Shown here: positions 22,193 through 33,295 of the stretch, one piece after another
Layout: each line of letters opens with the position of its first letter
How positions within the stretch are numbered: the stretch's first letter is position 1
Source of the DNA: Cercospora beticola
Lineage: Eukaryota > Ascomycota > Dothideomycetes > Mycosphaerellales > Mycosphaerellaceae
Reading direction: 5' to 3'
Length of the DNA stretch: 64,000 bases
Assembly (NCBI RefSeq): GCF_033473495.1
Contig: NC_088937.1
Location: forward strand, 1,860,001-1,924,000
Translations under genes and position numbers: made by a program
The notes under the pieces: generated by a model
The model's database searches: none
Told to the model about the DNA's origin: nothing
Seen by the model: only the letters and a program-made list of their open reading frames with translations

Positions 22193-23158
22193 CTATACAG
22201 TGGCTTCCTTGTCTGTCTCCGGCTCTTTATCCATGTCTGACTCATGGTCCAACGCATTCTCGTCGTTCTGTTTCTGTTCTTCTGTGGCGACTTCGAACGT
22301 CTTGCGCTTACTACTGCCGTCGGGCACGTGGAATCGTCGATCCACACGTACAGCGAGGAAAAAGTACAGGATAATGATCTCCAGCACGAAGAAAAAGACG
22401 TAGAAGCACGCCTTCGAGTGGTACCATGCAGGATTGTTGATTGGTCGCGGTGCCTGCCAATTGACACCAGCCTTGAATCCGGCTCCAAGAGTGCAGAGGG
22501 TGCTGGAGACGGCCAGTACCAGACTCTTCGCTGTCATGCTACCAGCTCCGAAAGTCTGCGCATTCTTAGATTTCGGCAAGACCCATGCGAGTACAAGGAG
22601 CACAAGCGGCAGAGCAGCGACCACGAGTAACCAAGTAATGGCAGCCAATTGAATGTCTCGGCAGATCGTCCTGAGATGCGTTTCCAGAGTGTAGAAGCTA
22701 AGGACGATAAAGACGATGACCAGTACCAGTGCCAACGCTACCAGAGAATATACGATCTTGAACAGAAGCCGGAATAGAGGATGCCAGCCAATCTCAGGCT
22801 GTCCAGCTCGAATGATTCGTTGAACGAAGAGGAGATCCACGATGTATACGATGAGGATACCGGCGTTGACGAAGATCATCGAGGCAATCGAGAGCGAGAC
22901 GTTGGTCGGGTGGTATGCGACTCCTATTCGTAGTGATAGTGTTAAGATTCGTGCCATGGAGAAGCCGAATAGTAACCCAGAGAGGAGGAATTTGTGGCCT
23001 TTTCGTCTGTTGAGTTGGAGTATGGTCATGTTCCCGATCGCGGATCCAACATAGAAGACCAGAAGTACAGAGGCGATTGGGACGTCTGGTATAGGCATGG
23101 CTCTTCCGCCTACGCCGGCTACCTTTGATGGGTAGGGCGGCCCTTGTGATTGCTCCAT
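22193..23158 (-). CDS. seven-helix fungal membrane protein (DUF3112-like)
   Basis: Intact frame of 321 residues. Seven hydrophobic segments at roughly 28-45, 57-75, 90-112, 130-155, 168-192, 207-228 and 250-272 are followed by a hydrophilic, acidic C-terminal tail (about 285-321). Motifs such as NRRKGHKFLLSG, FSMARILTLSLRI, IFVNAGILIVYIVDL and GWHP between helices 1 and 4 fit the DUF3112 family of fungal membrane proteins, whose role is unknown; the family call is from memory. RTA1-like or GPCR-like proteins share the topology and are the main alternatives. It lies between two Zn2Cys6 genes, so co-regulation is possible but unproven. Confidence 0.7.
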   Translation of the reverse strand: MEQSQGPPYPSKVAGVGGRAMPIPDVPIASVLLVFYVGSAIGNMTILQLNRRKGHKFLLSGLLFGFSMARILTLSLRIGVAYHPTNVSLSIASMIFVNAGILIVYIVDLLFVQRIIRAGQPEIGWHPLFRLLFKIVYSLVALALVLVIVFIVLSFYTLETHLRTICRDIQLAAITWLLVVAALPLVLLVLAWVLPKSKNAQTFGAGSMTAKSLVLAVSSTLCTLGAGFKAGVNWQAPRPINNPAWYHSKACFYVFFFVLEIIILYFFLAVRVDRRFHVPDGSSKRKTFEVATEEQKQNDENALDHESDMDKEPETDKEATV

Positions 23159-23562
23159 TGTATTTGAGTGTGTGTAATGCGGCTTGTGAAGTTATTGTGA
23201 TACTAGAAGCTGTGTTGAAAATCTGTGTAACACTACCGTAGATGCTGTCTGGATGCAGTTGCGTTCATGGACCCTCATTACATCCGGAGCGAGGCGCCAT
23301 CTTTGTCTCTTGGTGGTATGATTGGCAAAAGCGTGGCAGAAGGCGTCGAGTTAGTGTTGCTTCTTTCGTCCGCGCTTCGTCCGAAGCCGCAGGAAGTTGC
23401 GACATGTCGTCCGTCATGCGGCTGCTCAACATTTGATTCGGATCCTAAGTTAGTTAAGCGAATTGATCCTTTCGTTTGATGCACGCGCAAAAGTCCGAAG
23501 TTCCGGACGACAGATTTCTTCCGAACGTCACAACTTCGTCCGAAGCCATCGTCGCAACAACA
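23159..23562. promoter_or_regulatory. divergent promoter region
   Basis: About 400 bases between the membrane protein and the second zinc-cluster gene. An in-frame ATG at 23479 could extend the latter by 28 residues; I prefer 23563 because of its better context (ACAATGG). Confidence 0.4.
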
Positions 23563-26083
23563 ATGGAGCGCGTGCACGCCAGCGGAGAGAGCGAATCTCC
23601 ACAAGGCGACCTCAAACGCATTCGCAAAGGCACCAAGAGCTGTGTTGAATGTCAGTATCTGCGTCCCGATTGTCCGACGTGATGCTCATGATTCACCACC
23701 AGGCCGACAGCGAAAGGTTCGTTGTCTCTGGGCGGATGAGAGGGACAGGGTTTGGTATGTTTATGGACGACAACGTACAACATACACACTCGGAAGAATT
23801 AGTTAGTGCGGTAGTCCGTACATCACTAATCGTTGTAGCACCCCATGTCAGCAACGTGGTCGAAAATGCGTACCGCAGCTGTACACTCGTCGCAACACCA
23901 CTACGAACAAGGTCAGCTCGAAGGATCGGATAGCTCGTCTGGAGTCGCAGTTGGCCCATATCGCCGCAACTGTACAAAGCAAATCGCATACCTCACCTGG
24001 AAGAGCGACCAGTGCCGCGAGTGAAACCACAGGACCTGTGTTCGATGATCATGATTCCGAAGGGGACGAGCGGTTAATGCAAGTGGGATCCCAGCCGCCA
24101 GAGCATCTCCGGATCCTATTCGACAATGCTCTGATAGGTCCTGATGAGCGAGGGCCCGACTTTGGGAGCCGCTCTCAAGAACGGCCTCCTTGTTCGACTC
24201 GCTACCTTGATCAGGCGCGGGCAAAACTGCAGGCACTTGTGCCAGCGAGAGATGATGTCATCGCCGTGTCCTCCTACGCCGTGCCATGGATGAGCTTGTA
24301 CTTTGAACTTTTCCCTGCGACTTCCGCGACTCCCAATCGCGATGAGCTGGTGAACCAGCACGAACATATGCTGAAGCCGAATGCGGATCCTGTGAAAATT
24401 GCATCCTTCTTGCTGTCGTTCGCGATGACAGCGAGGCAGATACCAGCTGACGAGCGTACAACTGTCCTGCCGGGTGAGTATACATTTTTCGACACTGGAT
24501 TTATCGATGCCTCCAGCATCTGACGACCCATCCAGGCATCAAAAACATCGACAGCTACGTCAAGTCGGTAATGGCCGTTGTAGAAGCTGTAATAGTCTCG
24601 CACACCGGCATTGCTTCAACAGTGGAGGGGATGTCTGCCACTATACTATACTTACGACTTCAGTTTGGTAAGTATGCTCTCGAGATGGATCCGCGGCACT
24701 TCACAGCTGTGGTACTTCATGTGACGAAAGGGAACATGCACCACGGCATCTGAATGTCCGCGTTGACAGTGTGACTACTAGGTTTTGGGCAAAGCAGACC
24801 GCTATGGCTCACATTGCGGCGAATTGTAGCTCTAGCAGAGCTCAGCGGCTTGCCACGCGCTTGGTACCAAGCACAAAACGACAGCGCTGGACGAGAAATC
24901 GACACTGTTGCACCATTCTCTGGCACTACCAGCAAAGTAGCACTTTGGGAGACCATTTGTGCTACCGATCGCCTCGCTAGTATGATGTTCAATCTACCAG
25001 CAGCGACTTCAACTCGCACATTCCCGCCGAGGCAAGTCATTGACACTAACGGAATGGTTCATGTGCAGCGTTTCATGTTCCAGCTGGCCGGCATCTCAAT
25101 GCATGTGACTGAACTGGATGAAGGCTACATGTGTGGACAAACAGTCGAGACGTTATACGACAAGGTTCTTGCTGCGGATAAGGAGCTCCGAGCATTGAAG
25201 TCACTTACACCTGTGGACTGGTGGCAAGAGTCTGCGCAATATCTCTCTGCGTCTCTGATGGTTCAGTTTTGGCACTGCTATTTCACTGCCAGGTACGAAC
25301 GTTTGGCGGCACCGCCGGCTACCCTGGCAATATATGCTCTGAAGATCCGTGAAATCACCGTTTCTGACACACTTTAGGGTACATCTCCACACAGCAATGG
25401 CACAGGATGAGTACAATCAATATGCCTACAGCCGTATGCAATGTCTCGAAGCTTGTCATGCTTTAGCTCGACGATACTCCCATGTCCGACGTGCACTTCC
25501 TTCAGGATTCTTTCTCTGCAGGATAGTGGACATGCAAGTCTTCACTGCTGCGGTTTACCTCCTACTCTCGTCGTTTGACAGCAATCTGCTGCCCAGGCAT
25601 GACGAGGGATCGCGTCTCCGCAGCGTTGAGCAAATCGTCATGACTATGGAGTTCGTATCTGGACAAGCAGGCAGCGACTTCGCGCGAGATGCTGCTGCTG
25701 CGCTCAAGGGATTGATCGCACATCTGAGCAAGCCGGCGAACTCGAACGAGCCAGGCTTGACTCTCCGAGTCCCACTGCTTGGAAGCATACATGTCGGGCG
25801 TCGATCAGAGGGTCCATCGATGCAAAATGCAGAGAACAATCCACAGCCGTCGGCAATTCCCACCTCTGGCACGAATGGAATTCCAAGCAGCAGTCAGCAA
25901 ATCACAGATCCATTCTACGCTGCCACTTCCTATCAACCTTGGATGCAACTTGATGTTGGAGACGCTTTTCAGGATCCGTTCTTTGCCGACGATACTTTGC
26001 TTGATCAATGGGCGAATATCAACAACACAATGCCGATGCTGAATGACATTGAGATGTACGGCCAGGGAATCAGGCACATCTAA
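23563..26083 (+). CDS. Zn2Cys6 fungal-specific transcription factor 2
   Basis: Six exons: 23563-23650, 23703-23754, 23839-24473, 24536-24667, 24782-25292, 25378-26083 (introns of 52, 84, 62, 114 and 85 bp). All joins keep frame, giving 707 residues. The zinc cluster is assembled from three exons: CVECRQRKVRC, nine residues, then CTPCQQRGRKC, i.e. C-X2-C-X6-C-X9-C-X2-C-X6-C. A coiled segment (DRIARLESQLAHIAATV) follows. The middle region has a typical MHR motif, including LRRIVALAELSGLPRAWYQ and AYSRMQCLEACHALARRY. Predicted nuclear regulator. Intron donors are GTCAGT, GTATGT, GTGAGT, GTAAGT and GTACGA. Intron 4 is the longest of the gene and its boundary is supported by the FGQSRPLWLTLRR reading. 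Confidence 0.85.
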
Positions 26084-26457
26084 AAATCTACTTACTAATC
26101 ATCTGACTTTCACACGACGTTTCCGGATGGGGCCTGGTCGCATCACCAAATCCTGCACATTCGAGACCGAATCTACAATGTGTAGAGAGCTTGTTACCGC
26201 GTGGTCGTAAGTGTGTTGTCTTCAGTCACCACCATATATCATTTGCCAGGAGGTACGCCTTTCTCTGAAAGATCAGATGCTTCGGAGCCCACGAGACTGG
26301 CCACTGGTTAATAATGCACCTTGAGGGGATGTCTGAGGTACGGCCAGTGATTGCGACACACCAGCCTCGTCTCCAGTAGCATAAGGCATTCTGTGCTTCT
26401 TAGCATAGTGAAAAGGTGCAGTGGCCTGGCAGCGAGCTATCTGAGACATTACGGCAG
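26084..26457. other. intergenic region
   Basis: About 370 bases between two genes on the same strand; no motif recognised. Confidence 0.35.
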
Positions 26458-27069
26458 ATGAACGACAAGAGGGTGCTCAAAATGTCAGAACAAGATCGGC
26501 TTGCCTTCTCAGAGCAGCGCTTCAAAGAGCTACCCAAATTCTCTTCCGAGATGGACATTGAGAGCATCCCACCACCACATCTATCGTTCCACAAAGAGTG
26601 GGAAGAGTGTCTGGAAGACGCTGCTGGCATCTGGAACTCAATGGGCATCCAGGATGATAATCCTCCAAGCTTTTCCTGCTATGCTGCCCTCATGCGAGAT
26701 CCTGACTACGTCTTCATGTGCACCCTGCGTGCGTTTGAGTACTCTTGAATGTGTGGTTACCGAGGGCCTTGCGTCGTCCAGGAGATGCTTGATTTCTGGA
26801 GCACTGTCACTGACCATGTGACTCTGTCAATAGGCATTCGCATCGACCTCGAGAACGCTAACAATGGCTACGCCGTCTGGTTGTGTTTCGTGTTGCCGCC
26901 AACGGTTCCGTGTCAAGCTTGTACAAAGACCTACAAACTCTTCAGATTTGAGTACATACTCCAGATCGGCTTGCAACGACTGACCCAAGAGAAGGCCAAT
27001 GCCATGGCTCGCGCCTGGGAGAGTCGACTCAATACGGGAAAGCAAAATGCAGGTGTCTCCCATTTTTAA
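26458..27069 (+). CDS. hypothetical protein
   Basis: Two-exon model: 26458-26728 and 26834-27069, with a 105-bp GTGCGT...AATAG intron. The join is in frame and gives 168 residues. The first exon encodes an acidic segment with FHKEWEECLEDAAGIWNSMGI; the second contains a CQACTKTYK block and ends with a helical R/E/A-rich stretch. No family is recognised. A second in-frame ATG at 26482 is possible. Confidence 0.45.
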
Positions 27070-27260
27070 GAGCTGACGGCAACCTGGAACTCGATGAGCC
27101 TTCAGCGAGACGATGTATCAAGGCTATCACCAAGCAATCGCGCAAGGCTTCTTTAATCTCCCAATTCCCAGAAGTTCTGAGCTGGCTGGCCGGGCCTTGA
27201 GCGAATTTGTGTCGCAGAAAAGTTATCTGAGACACCACTACTTCCGCTGACGATCTTTGA

Positions 27261-28779
27261 TCACGTAGAACCAGTACTCCTATTGAACAATTTGGGATGG
27301 AGCCATGGATCTTGCAGCAGCTCTCTGGCAGGGCTTCTCTCCTCGGGAAGCCATTTGATCATGCGTTTCACGAAATCGATGAACATCTTCTTGTCCTCAC
27401 CTTGCATGCATGAGATCGATGTCTCGAAGGCGAAGTTGCTGGGCACTAACGGCTGGTGCTTGAAGCAACCTGTACCGATGGGTTAGTGAAGTATAAAATG
27501 TACTCAAGCCTGAATTACGTGCCATCGGCATCATAGAATAATGCTGTTCTTCGACCAAGGGGGAAGTGGTCTGGTTTTGGTCCTAAAAGCGCGGTGATAT
27601 GTGCGAGATGGCTGCTCTCATCATAGGCATCGGTGTCACGAGCCACAACTGGGAAGAGGTCATTGCCCTCGAGTAGATCCCAGAGCTTGAAGACCATGTG
27701 GTCAGCGCAGAATCTTCGCAGCAGTAAAGGAGGAGCATCGTACCATTACTCCAAGGTTCCAGATGTCAGCAGAATATGAGTAGCCTGAATCAAGGATAGT
27801 CTCTGGGACTCGATAGACGTCTGTCTGGACGGATCCAGTGTGTTTTGCCTTGCCCCAAACGGCACGATCGAAGTCTGTAATGCAGGGAATTCCAGTCGCG
27901 CGCTGCAGAGGTCCAAAGTTGTTGCATGATAAGTAAATGACCCGACCATCTTCCAGATGTTTTTGCGGCAGAGGGTGATTGTACTCGTGCCTGGTAGTTT
28001 CTTGGACCAGTCGTGGGTCTTCCAACATTACCATAATGTTGTTTGGTTTGAGATCTATTTGAGATCTATGTTAAGGTCAGACGCTTGGTGTTTACTGAGG
28101 TGGCAATGGAGCGGGAATACCCGTGTGTACCACTTGGCAGTCCGAGTGAAGGTAGTCGAGCGCTTCTAGTATCGGCTGGAGGAGAAGCTTGAGATGATCG
28201 GGGGACACAACATGACCAGAAAGTCTTTGGCAGTACAGAGACAACGGCTCGCGCAAAAGATCAAAGACCATGCACGTGTGTTGATCTCGGCCATGGCGCA
28301 AAGGGAAGGCATCGATCAACTTCCTGACAAAGTGCCTGCCCAAATGCCCAATGTTGTTATCGGAAATGCGGCCAAGGATGTCGAGCTCACTTGTTGCGCC
28401 GCCATCATGCGAAGCCTGCCGACTCGCAGCTATCTTGATAGCTACGAACTTCTCTTCAGTCCATCGATATCTGATGCGCAATTAGCGGCGATGAACGTGT
28501 CGCGAGATAGGCAGACAACCTGCAAAGATCTCTAGCAAGCCAAACAGTTGAGCCCGAGCCATATCCCGCCTTGGCTACGATTTGGTATTGCTTGTTCAAG
28601 ATATCATAAAGTCGAGTTGGGTGAAAGCGATCTGGGTGGTAGTATGGGCCGCGTTCCTCTTCGATGGGTTCGGACGGGTCGAGTCTGAATACTTTTGCCG
28701 ATGGCTGAGCCTAGGGTTGATGATAGAGCACTGGAAGAGGCCGTTTGAAGAAGCGCGCCAGGCACTTTCGCAGCGCCAT
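27261..28779 (-). CDS. SRPK-type serine/threonine protein kinase, with an apparent in-frame stop near its start
   Basis: Five exons: 28520-28779, 28121-28470, 27744-28054, 27523-27685, 27261-27469. Kinase features in order: FHPTRLYDILNKQYQIVAK, then GYGSGSTVWLARD (glycine loop), VAIKI (lysine), VVHTDLKPNN (catalytic loop), TDFDRAVWG (metal-binding segment), YRVPETIL, SADIWNLGVM, then WDLLEGNDLF and ERSPARELLQDPWL. This order and the divided kinase domain fit fungal SR-protein kinase relatives. Two oddities: a TAG at 28711-28713 interrupts the reading that starts MALRKCLARFFKRPLP, and the last intron (27470-27522) has a GCACGT donor. A weaker alternative uses a GTGCCT donor in the first exon to skip the stop. 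The gene may be a recent pseudogene. Confidence 0.7.
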
Positions 28780-29463
28780 GGAGAGCTACCTCCCAGGTCA
28801 GACCTCCGTATCTGCCGCGTCTAGAAGGTTTTCTTGTTTTAGGAAGTAATTTACTGTCCGCGCTTCGCGAGAGTAGCCAGAACCTGAGGCACCAAACCAC
28901 CAGAGGCAAGAACACACGAGCGAGCGAAGGTACGCGCCTGACTTGAAGGTAGATGGAGAGCGGTAACAGGACATCGGAGCGTGCCGTGCATATGGGTACA
29001 GTCAGCCTTTCGGGTAGAGCGAACTCAAGGGACACCCATTGTCAACGGTACATTCGCCACATCGCGAGCCACCTGATTTTTGGTGAAAAATGGGCCATGT
29101 GCTGTGGGCGAGATCTTATTACCCGGAAGATGGGCATGTAGAGTCACCCATCAACTTGCCTTCCGATAGCTTGGAAGAGGGTAATCGGGTACGATTGAAG
29201 TGTGTGAGAAGCGGATGCAGAGGGCGCCCACACAAAACTAATCCGGATGCTGCCATGAAACCCAAGATGAACAATCAACAATCTTTGAGAATGTCTAGCT
29301 GCAGTGAAGTCATGCTGAAATCGATTGTAGCGAGCACTCTGTTCCCTTCCATGTAAAGATCCGGGCTCAGACTCTATTATTACCGCATTATCATGGCCGG
29401 ACTGGTGATCAGCGTGTCCCACAATGAGGTAGTCTCATCAGCAGGCAGAGCTCCATCTCATCT
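28780..29463. other. intergenic region
   Basis: About 680 bases between the start of the kinase and the end of the SDR gene; no gene or repeat that I can support. Confidence 0.35.
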
Positions 29464-30482
29464 TCAACCCTGTTTTGACAAACTTGCTTCCCCTCGTTTA
29501 GCAACAGCTTCTTTGACCTCCCGAGTAAACCCAACATCGCCCTCCATCGTCCCATCGAAGACTTTCCTCGGACCGAAGGTATTCAAAAACCAAACAAGAT
29601 TAGCCTTTGCCCCTTTCCAGATCCATTCGCCTTTCCCAAGACCAGGATTAGAGACGATTTCGCCCACGACTGCCTTTGCGAACTGATCGATCTTCATGCC
29701 AGTGGCTGTACTGTCTTGATTTCTTTTCTTCACTCCTGTCTCGACTTCGACGTACCAGCTGTCAGGACCAAATTGTACCCCATCGGCGCTGAAGAGGTTT
29801 GTCGATACTACACCCATGTACAAAGTGACGACTTTGATGCCGAGGGGTGCCACTTCAAGTCGCAGTGTATTTGAGTATGCTGCTATCGCGGCTTTGCTTG
29901 CGGCGTAGGCGGATGCGAACATATATGGAAGGACTGCAACGATTGATGCGGTGTTGACGATGGTTGGGGGAAGAGAAGATCCAGCCTTGGCTGCCAAGAG
30001 GAGGGGTGTGAAGGTTGAAATCATCTCCATGACGCCGAAGACGTTGGATTCAAACATTTGTCGAACTCGGCTAGGATCTTGCTCGACAGCGGGTGCTTCG
30101 TACACTGGATGAACGTCAGCGCCGCGTTGTTAGATTTGGTGGTTACAGTGGCATGCTTACATGAGCCTGCATTGTTGAATAGAATGTCCAGTTTACCTCC
30201 GGTCCGAGTGGCGATTTCCTTTTTCAATGCCTCTATGCTCTCAGACTTGCTGACGTCCAGTGTGAGGGTTTCGATGCCATGTCCTTGGAGCCCTTCTAGT
30301 GACGAGAGAGAGCGGGCAGTAGCAAACACTCGCAACCCTCGTGATGCGAATTCAAGTGCAAGGGCATGGCCAGCGCTGTTTTTGGAGCATCTACACATCG
30401 TCAGTCTTGCAGCTTTGATGCGACATATGAAATCGGTTCCGAATTACCCCGTGACCAGTACTGAGCGTTTGTTGGAAGACAT
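29464..30482 (-). CDS. short-chain dehydrogenase/reductase (Ayr1-like)
   Basis: Three exons: 30448-30482, 30161-30390, 29464-30104, with introns of 57 and 56 bp; joins are in frame, 301 residues. The cofactor motif spans intron 1 (VLVTG then CSKNSAGHALALEFA), the NNAG motif is at LDILFNNAGS, and the catalytic YAASK is at ASAYAASKAAI. The C-terminal hydrophobic stretch and overall pattern resemble NADPH-dependent 1-acyldihydroxyacetone-phosphate reductases and related SDRs of lipid droplets/ER. The substrate is inferred from family only. It is divergent from the reductase at 31098, with 615 bases between the starts. Confidence 0.85.
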
Positions 30483-31097
30483 TGCTGATAATTGGGCAAG
30501 TGCTGTGGTGGACCGACGTGGCTTGAGCAAAAGCGGCAGGAGGGCTGGAGGTTTCCCGCGGCAGTTATAGTCGATTGGGATGAACCGGGAATGTCTGCAC
30601 TTGTCAGGCTGCTCAGAGCCGTGTCAGCGGCCCTTATCATTACTGCTCAGCCTTGCAACTTGTAGAACGATCTGTTGTATGAGTGGCCAGCGAATGAGCC
30701 TCGGCGATACTAATCAGCTTTTTAATCAGCTTTCAACCAAAATCACGTCAATCATTGCCTTGCCGGCTAGGCTGCTCTATGGCACAACACATATCAACCT
30801 TGACAGATTCTTGTTGAAACAGGCGGATCCGTCCCATGACTTTCCACCTCCGCTTTGTCATCGGTTGTGTTGTTGAATCCATCATTGCAGATCAAATAAA
30901 GTTGCCGGATCAACTGTTGCGCCGTCGGGACTGTATGGATGGCGCGCTTGGCGTTTCCGAGGCCAATGATTCCCTACAGATCACTAATCGTCAAAGCCAT
31001 AAGTAAGAAGGTGCTTTCTACGGCCGTGTCGCTCCTAGCACAGTACACTAGTACACTGCCGCCATACAGGATCTGCACGCTAAGAAAGTCTCTCACA
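30483..31097. promoter_or_regulatory. divergent promoter region
   Basis: Shared upstream region of the SDR and MDR genes. No motif stands out. The open frame upstream of 31098 includes an ATG at 30939, but the family alignment begins at 31098. Confidence 0.4.
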
Positions 31098-32162
31098 ATG
31101 AAAGCCCTCGTCACGGACAATGGATTACTCATAAGATCAGCCAACCTGCTCACCAAAAGGTCGATGGGCAATGGCCTCAAAGAGGTGGAGGTTCCCAGGC
31201 CAGTGATCAACAAGAACGAAATTCTGGTGAAAGTTGGTGCAACTGCGCTCAATCCCATTGACACGAAATTCGTGGATGTGCTTGCCCCGGCTGGAAATGT
31301 GGCTGGATGTGACTTCGGTGGAACAATCGAGGAAGTCGGAGAAGATGCGCGCGGCTCATGGAATATTGGTGATCGTGTGGCGGGATTTGTGCAGGGTAGT
31401 ATCGACGAAGAGCGTGGCGCATTCGCCGAATATGTCAAAGTCGAACGGGATCTGGTGTGGAAATTACCTGACGAAGTGAAAGATGAGGAAGGTGCGAGTT
31501 TTGGTTTGGCAGTGGCAACTGCGATGCAAGCGTTGCATCTGCACCTTGACGTGCCCTGGCCCGACGAAAGTGCTAAATCTCCTGGCTCGCCAATTTTCAT
31601 CTACGCAGGATCGAGCAGTGTTGGTATCTTTGCCATCCAATTGGCAAAAAAGGCAGGCTGCACTGTTGTGACTACGGCATCGCCGCATTCTTTCGAACTG
31701 GTCAAGAAATATGGAGCGGATCATGTATTCGATTACCACGCGCCAACTGCCGCCCAAGATATCGCGAAAGCACATCCGGACATTACCCGAGCGGTCGACT
31801 GCTTCTCAGAGGGCGAGTCGACCGAATTCTGCGCCCAAGTGATGCAGGACAATGGCGGCAAAGTGGTGAAGTTGCTGGACAGCAAGACCCGCGTTCCTGG
31901 TGTCGAGACAACATTCATCATGTCTTTCCAGCTACTCGGCAAAGCCTTTGCTTGGTTACCTCCCATCGGACCCAAGTTTCCTGCTGCCACCAGAGAGCGT
32001 GACGCGCTGGTCAAATTCTACGCAAGCCTACCAGAGCTTGCTAAGACGCTCAAAACACCTCCAGTCAGGTTGGTAGAGGGTGGCTTCCGGGGAATACAAG
32101 AGGGACTCGACATGATCCGCGCAAAGAAAGTCTCAGGCGCGAAGCTTGTAGTGAAGCTTTGA
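31098..32162 (+). CDS. MDR superfamily oxidoreductase, enoyl-reductase-like
   Basis: Single exon, 354 residues from the ATG at 31098. An N-terminal GroES-like half carries VGATALNPIDTKFVD and AGCDFGGTIEEVG. The Rossmann half has YAGSSSVGIFAIQLAKKAGC and TASPHSFELVKKYGADHVFDY. It lacks the zinc ligands of classic alcohol dehydrogenases, as in fungal zinc-binding-dehydrogenase-like and trans-acting enoyl reductases (LovC relatives). NADPH-dependent reduction is inferred. It is 17 kb from the polyketide cluster, whose synthase has its own ER domain, so a link is unlikely. Confidence 0.85.
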   Translation: MKALVTDNGLLIRSANLLTKRSMGNGLKEVEVPRPVINKNEILVKVGATALNPIDTKFVDVLAPAGNVAGCDFGGTIEEVGEDARGSWNIGDRVAGFVQGSIDEERGAFAEYVKVERDLVWKLPDEVKDEEGASFGLAVATAMQALHLHLDVPWPDESAKSPGSPIFIYAGSSSVGIFAIQLAKKAGCTVVTTASPHSFELVKKYGADHVFDYHAPTAAQDIAKAHPDITRAVDCFSEGESTEFCAQVMQDNGGKVVKLLDSKTRVPGVETTFIMSFQLLGKAFAWLPPIGPKFPAATRERDALVKFYASLPELAKTLKTPPVRLVEGGFRGIQEGLDMIRAKKVSGAKLVVKL

Positions 32163-32527
32163 GTCTTAGCATGATGGACTCGATAGCACAGGGCGTGTTC
32201 GCCGATTTGGAGACAATCTCGTGTCAGGAGGAATGGCCATCTGGTTGGCAGGGCAGCTGGGTGGCGCTGTGTTGGCTGTGGTTGATCCTGAGCCATCAAG
32301 TGCAGGTGCACCTCTACGGGCGATGAAGATTGTGATCACCACACGGCATTGTGCTTTTCATTCGACAAATCCAATGAGTGCACGTTAGCTGTTCTCAAGC
32401 ACCTCCAAAGTGACCGAGTCCAAGAAGACAGCTCGTATTGCAACTGAGCCAAAAGCTCCTGTGCTGATAGTAGCACAACGTTTGTGGGTATCAACGAGTC
32501 GTGGCTGGCTCGAAGGGCTGATAATTT
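32163..32527. other. convergent intergenic region
   Basis: About 365 bases between two 3' ends; nothing recognised. Confidence 0.35.
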
Positions 32528-33295
32528 TCAGCTACCAGCTGCATGGTTTTGGTAATGATGTACCACATGATGGTAATGATGGACTTCGTAGACGATTTTG
32601 TTTGGTGTTGACACTGACGTGGGTTCTGTTTGCACAGATGTAAAAGTCGTACTTTCAGATGGCTCAGTGGTCATTCCAGGGCTGGGCTCCCGCAGCATGT
32701 CAGGCGTCCATTCGGTGTCCAAGGTGAGAGCAAATGGATCATTATTGGTTGAAGAATGTGGGACCGAAGAGCATAGTTCTTGATTGGCGGGCGTTGCGGG
32801 TGTAGAAGCATAACCTGATGATTGTGCTGAGCACGGAGACGAGTCTAGCGTATGCATGAAAGCTGCTGGCGAGAACACTCCTGGAGATTGACCACCTCGA
32901 CGCCTGTTCTGAAGTGCTCGCCAGCGGTTTCGACATGTCAGCGGTGGCCGACCTGGCAGTCCCTCCGATATGGCAGTCCATCGGTGACCAATCTTGGCCA
33001 CTTCTGTCACAAGATGTGTGTCCTCTTCTGGAGTCCAAGGCTGCAAACGATCTTTGGCAGAGGGATCAAGGATCTCTGCGTAACGCTTCGAGCACTGATC
33101 GTCCTTCCGGCCAGGTATTCGATGAGCGATCAGATGCCAAACCGGTCCAAGCTGTGAGTACGCCTCTAACAGTGTCTGGTCTTCCGCCGGCGTCCAACGA
33201 CCTTTGCGCAGAGTCGAATCCAACGAGTGGAACCAGCGCTTGCGGCAGTCTTTGCTCGATCTTCCGGGCAGATGTCGTGCAACCTCTGCCGCCAT
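32528..33295 (-). CDS. Myb-type (SANT repeat) DNA-binding protein
   Basis: Conservative model of 255 residues from the ATG at 33295; the frame continues upstream to 33892 without convincing coding character. Visible repeats: the end of a first repeat (VARHLPGRSSKDCRKRW), a complete second (KGRWTPAEDQTLLEAYSQLG to CSKRYAEIL) and a complete third (QPWTPEEDTHLVTEVAKIG to CRNRWR). A Ser/Thr/Pro-rich tail ends in a His-rich stretch. R2R3-type fungal Myb proteins are nuclear DNA-binding regulators. The missing N-terminal half of the first repeat may be in an upstream exon I could not identify, or may be lost. Confidence 0.75.
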   Translation of the reverse strand: MAAEVARHLPGRSSKDCRKRWFHSLDSTLRKGRWTPAEDQTLLEAYSQLGPVWHLIAHRIPGRKDDQCSKRYAEILDPSAKDRLQPWTPEEDTHLVTEVAKIGHRWTAISEGLPGRPPLTCRNRWRALQNRRRGGQSPGVFSPAAFMHTLDSSPCSAQSSGYASTPATPANQELCSSVPHSSTNNDPFALTLDTEWTPDMLREPSPGMTTEPSESTTFTSVQTEPTSVSTPNKIVYEVHHYHHVVHHYQNHAAGS

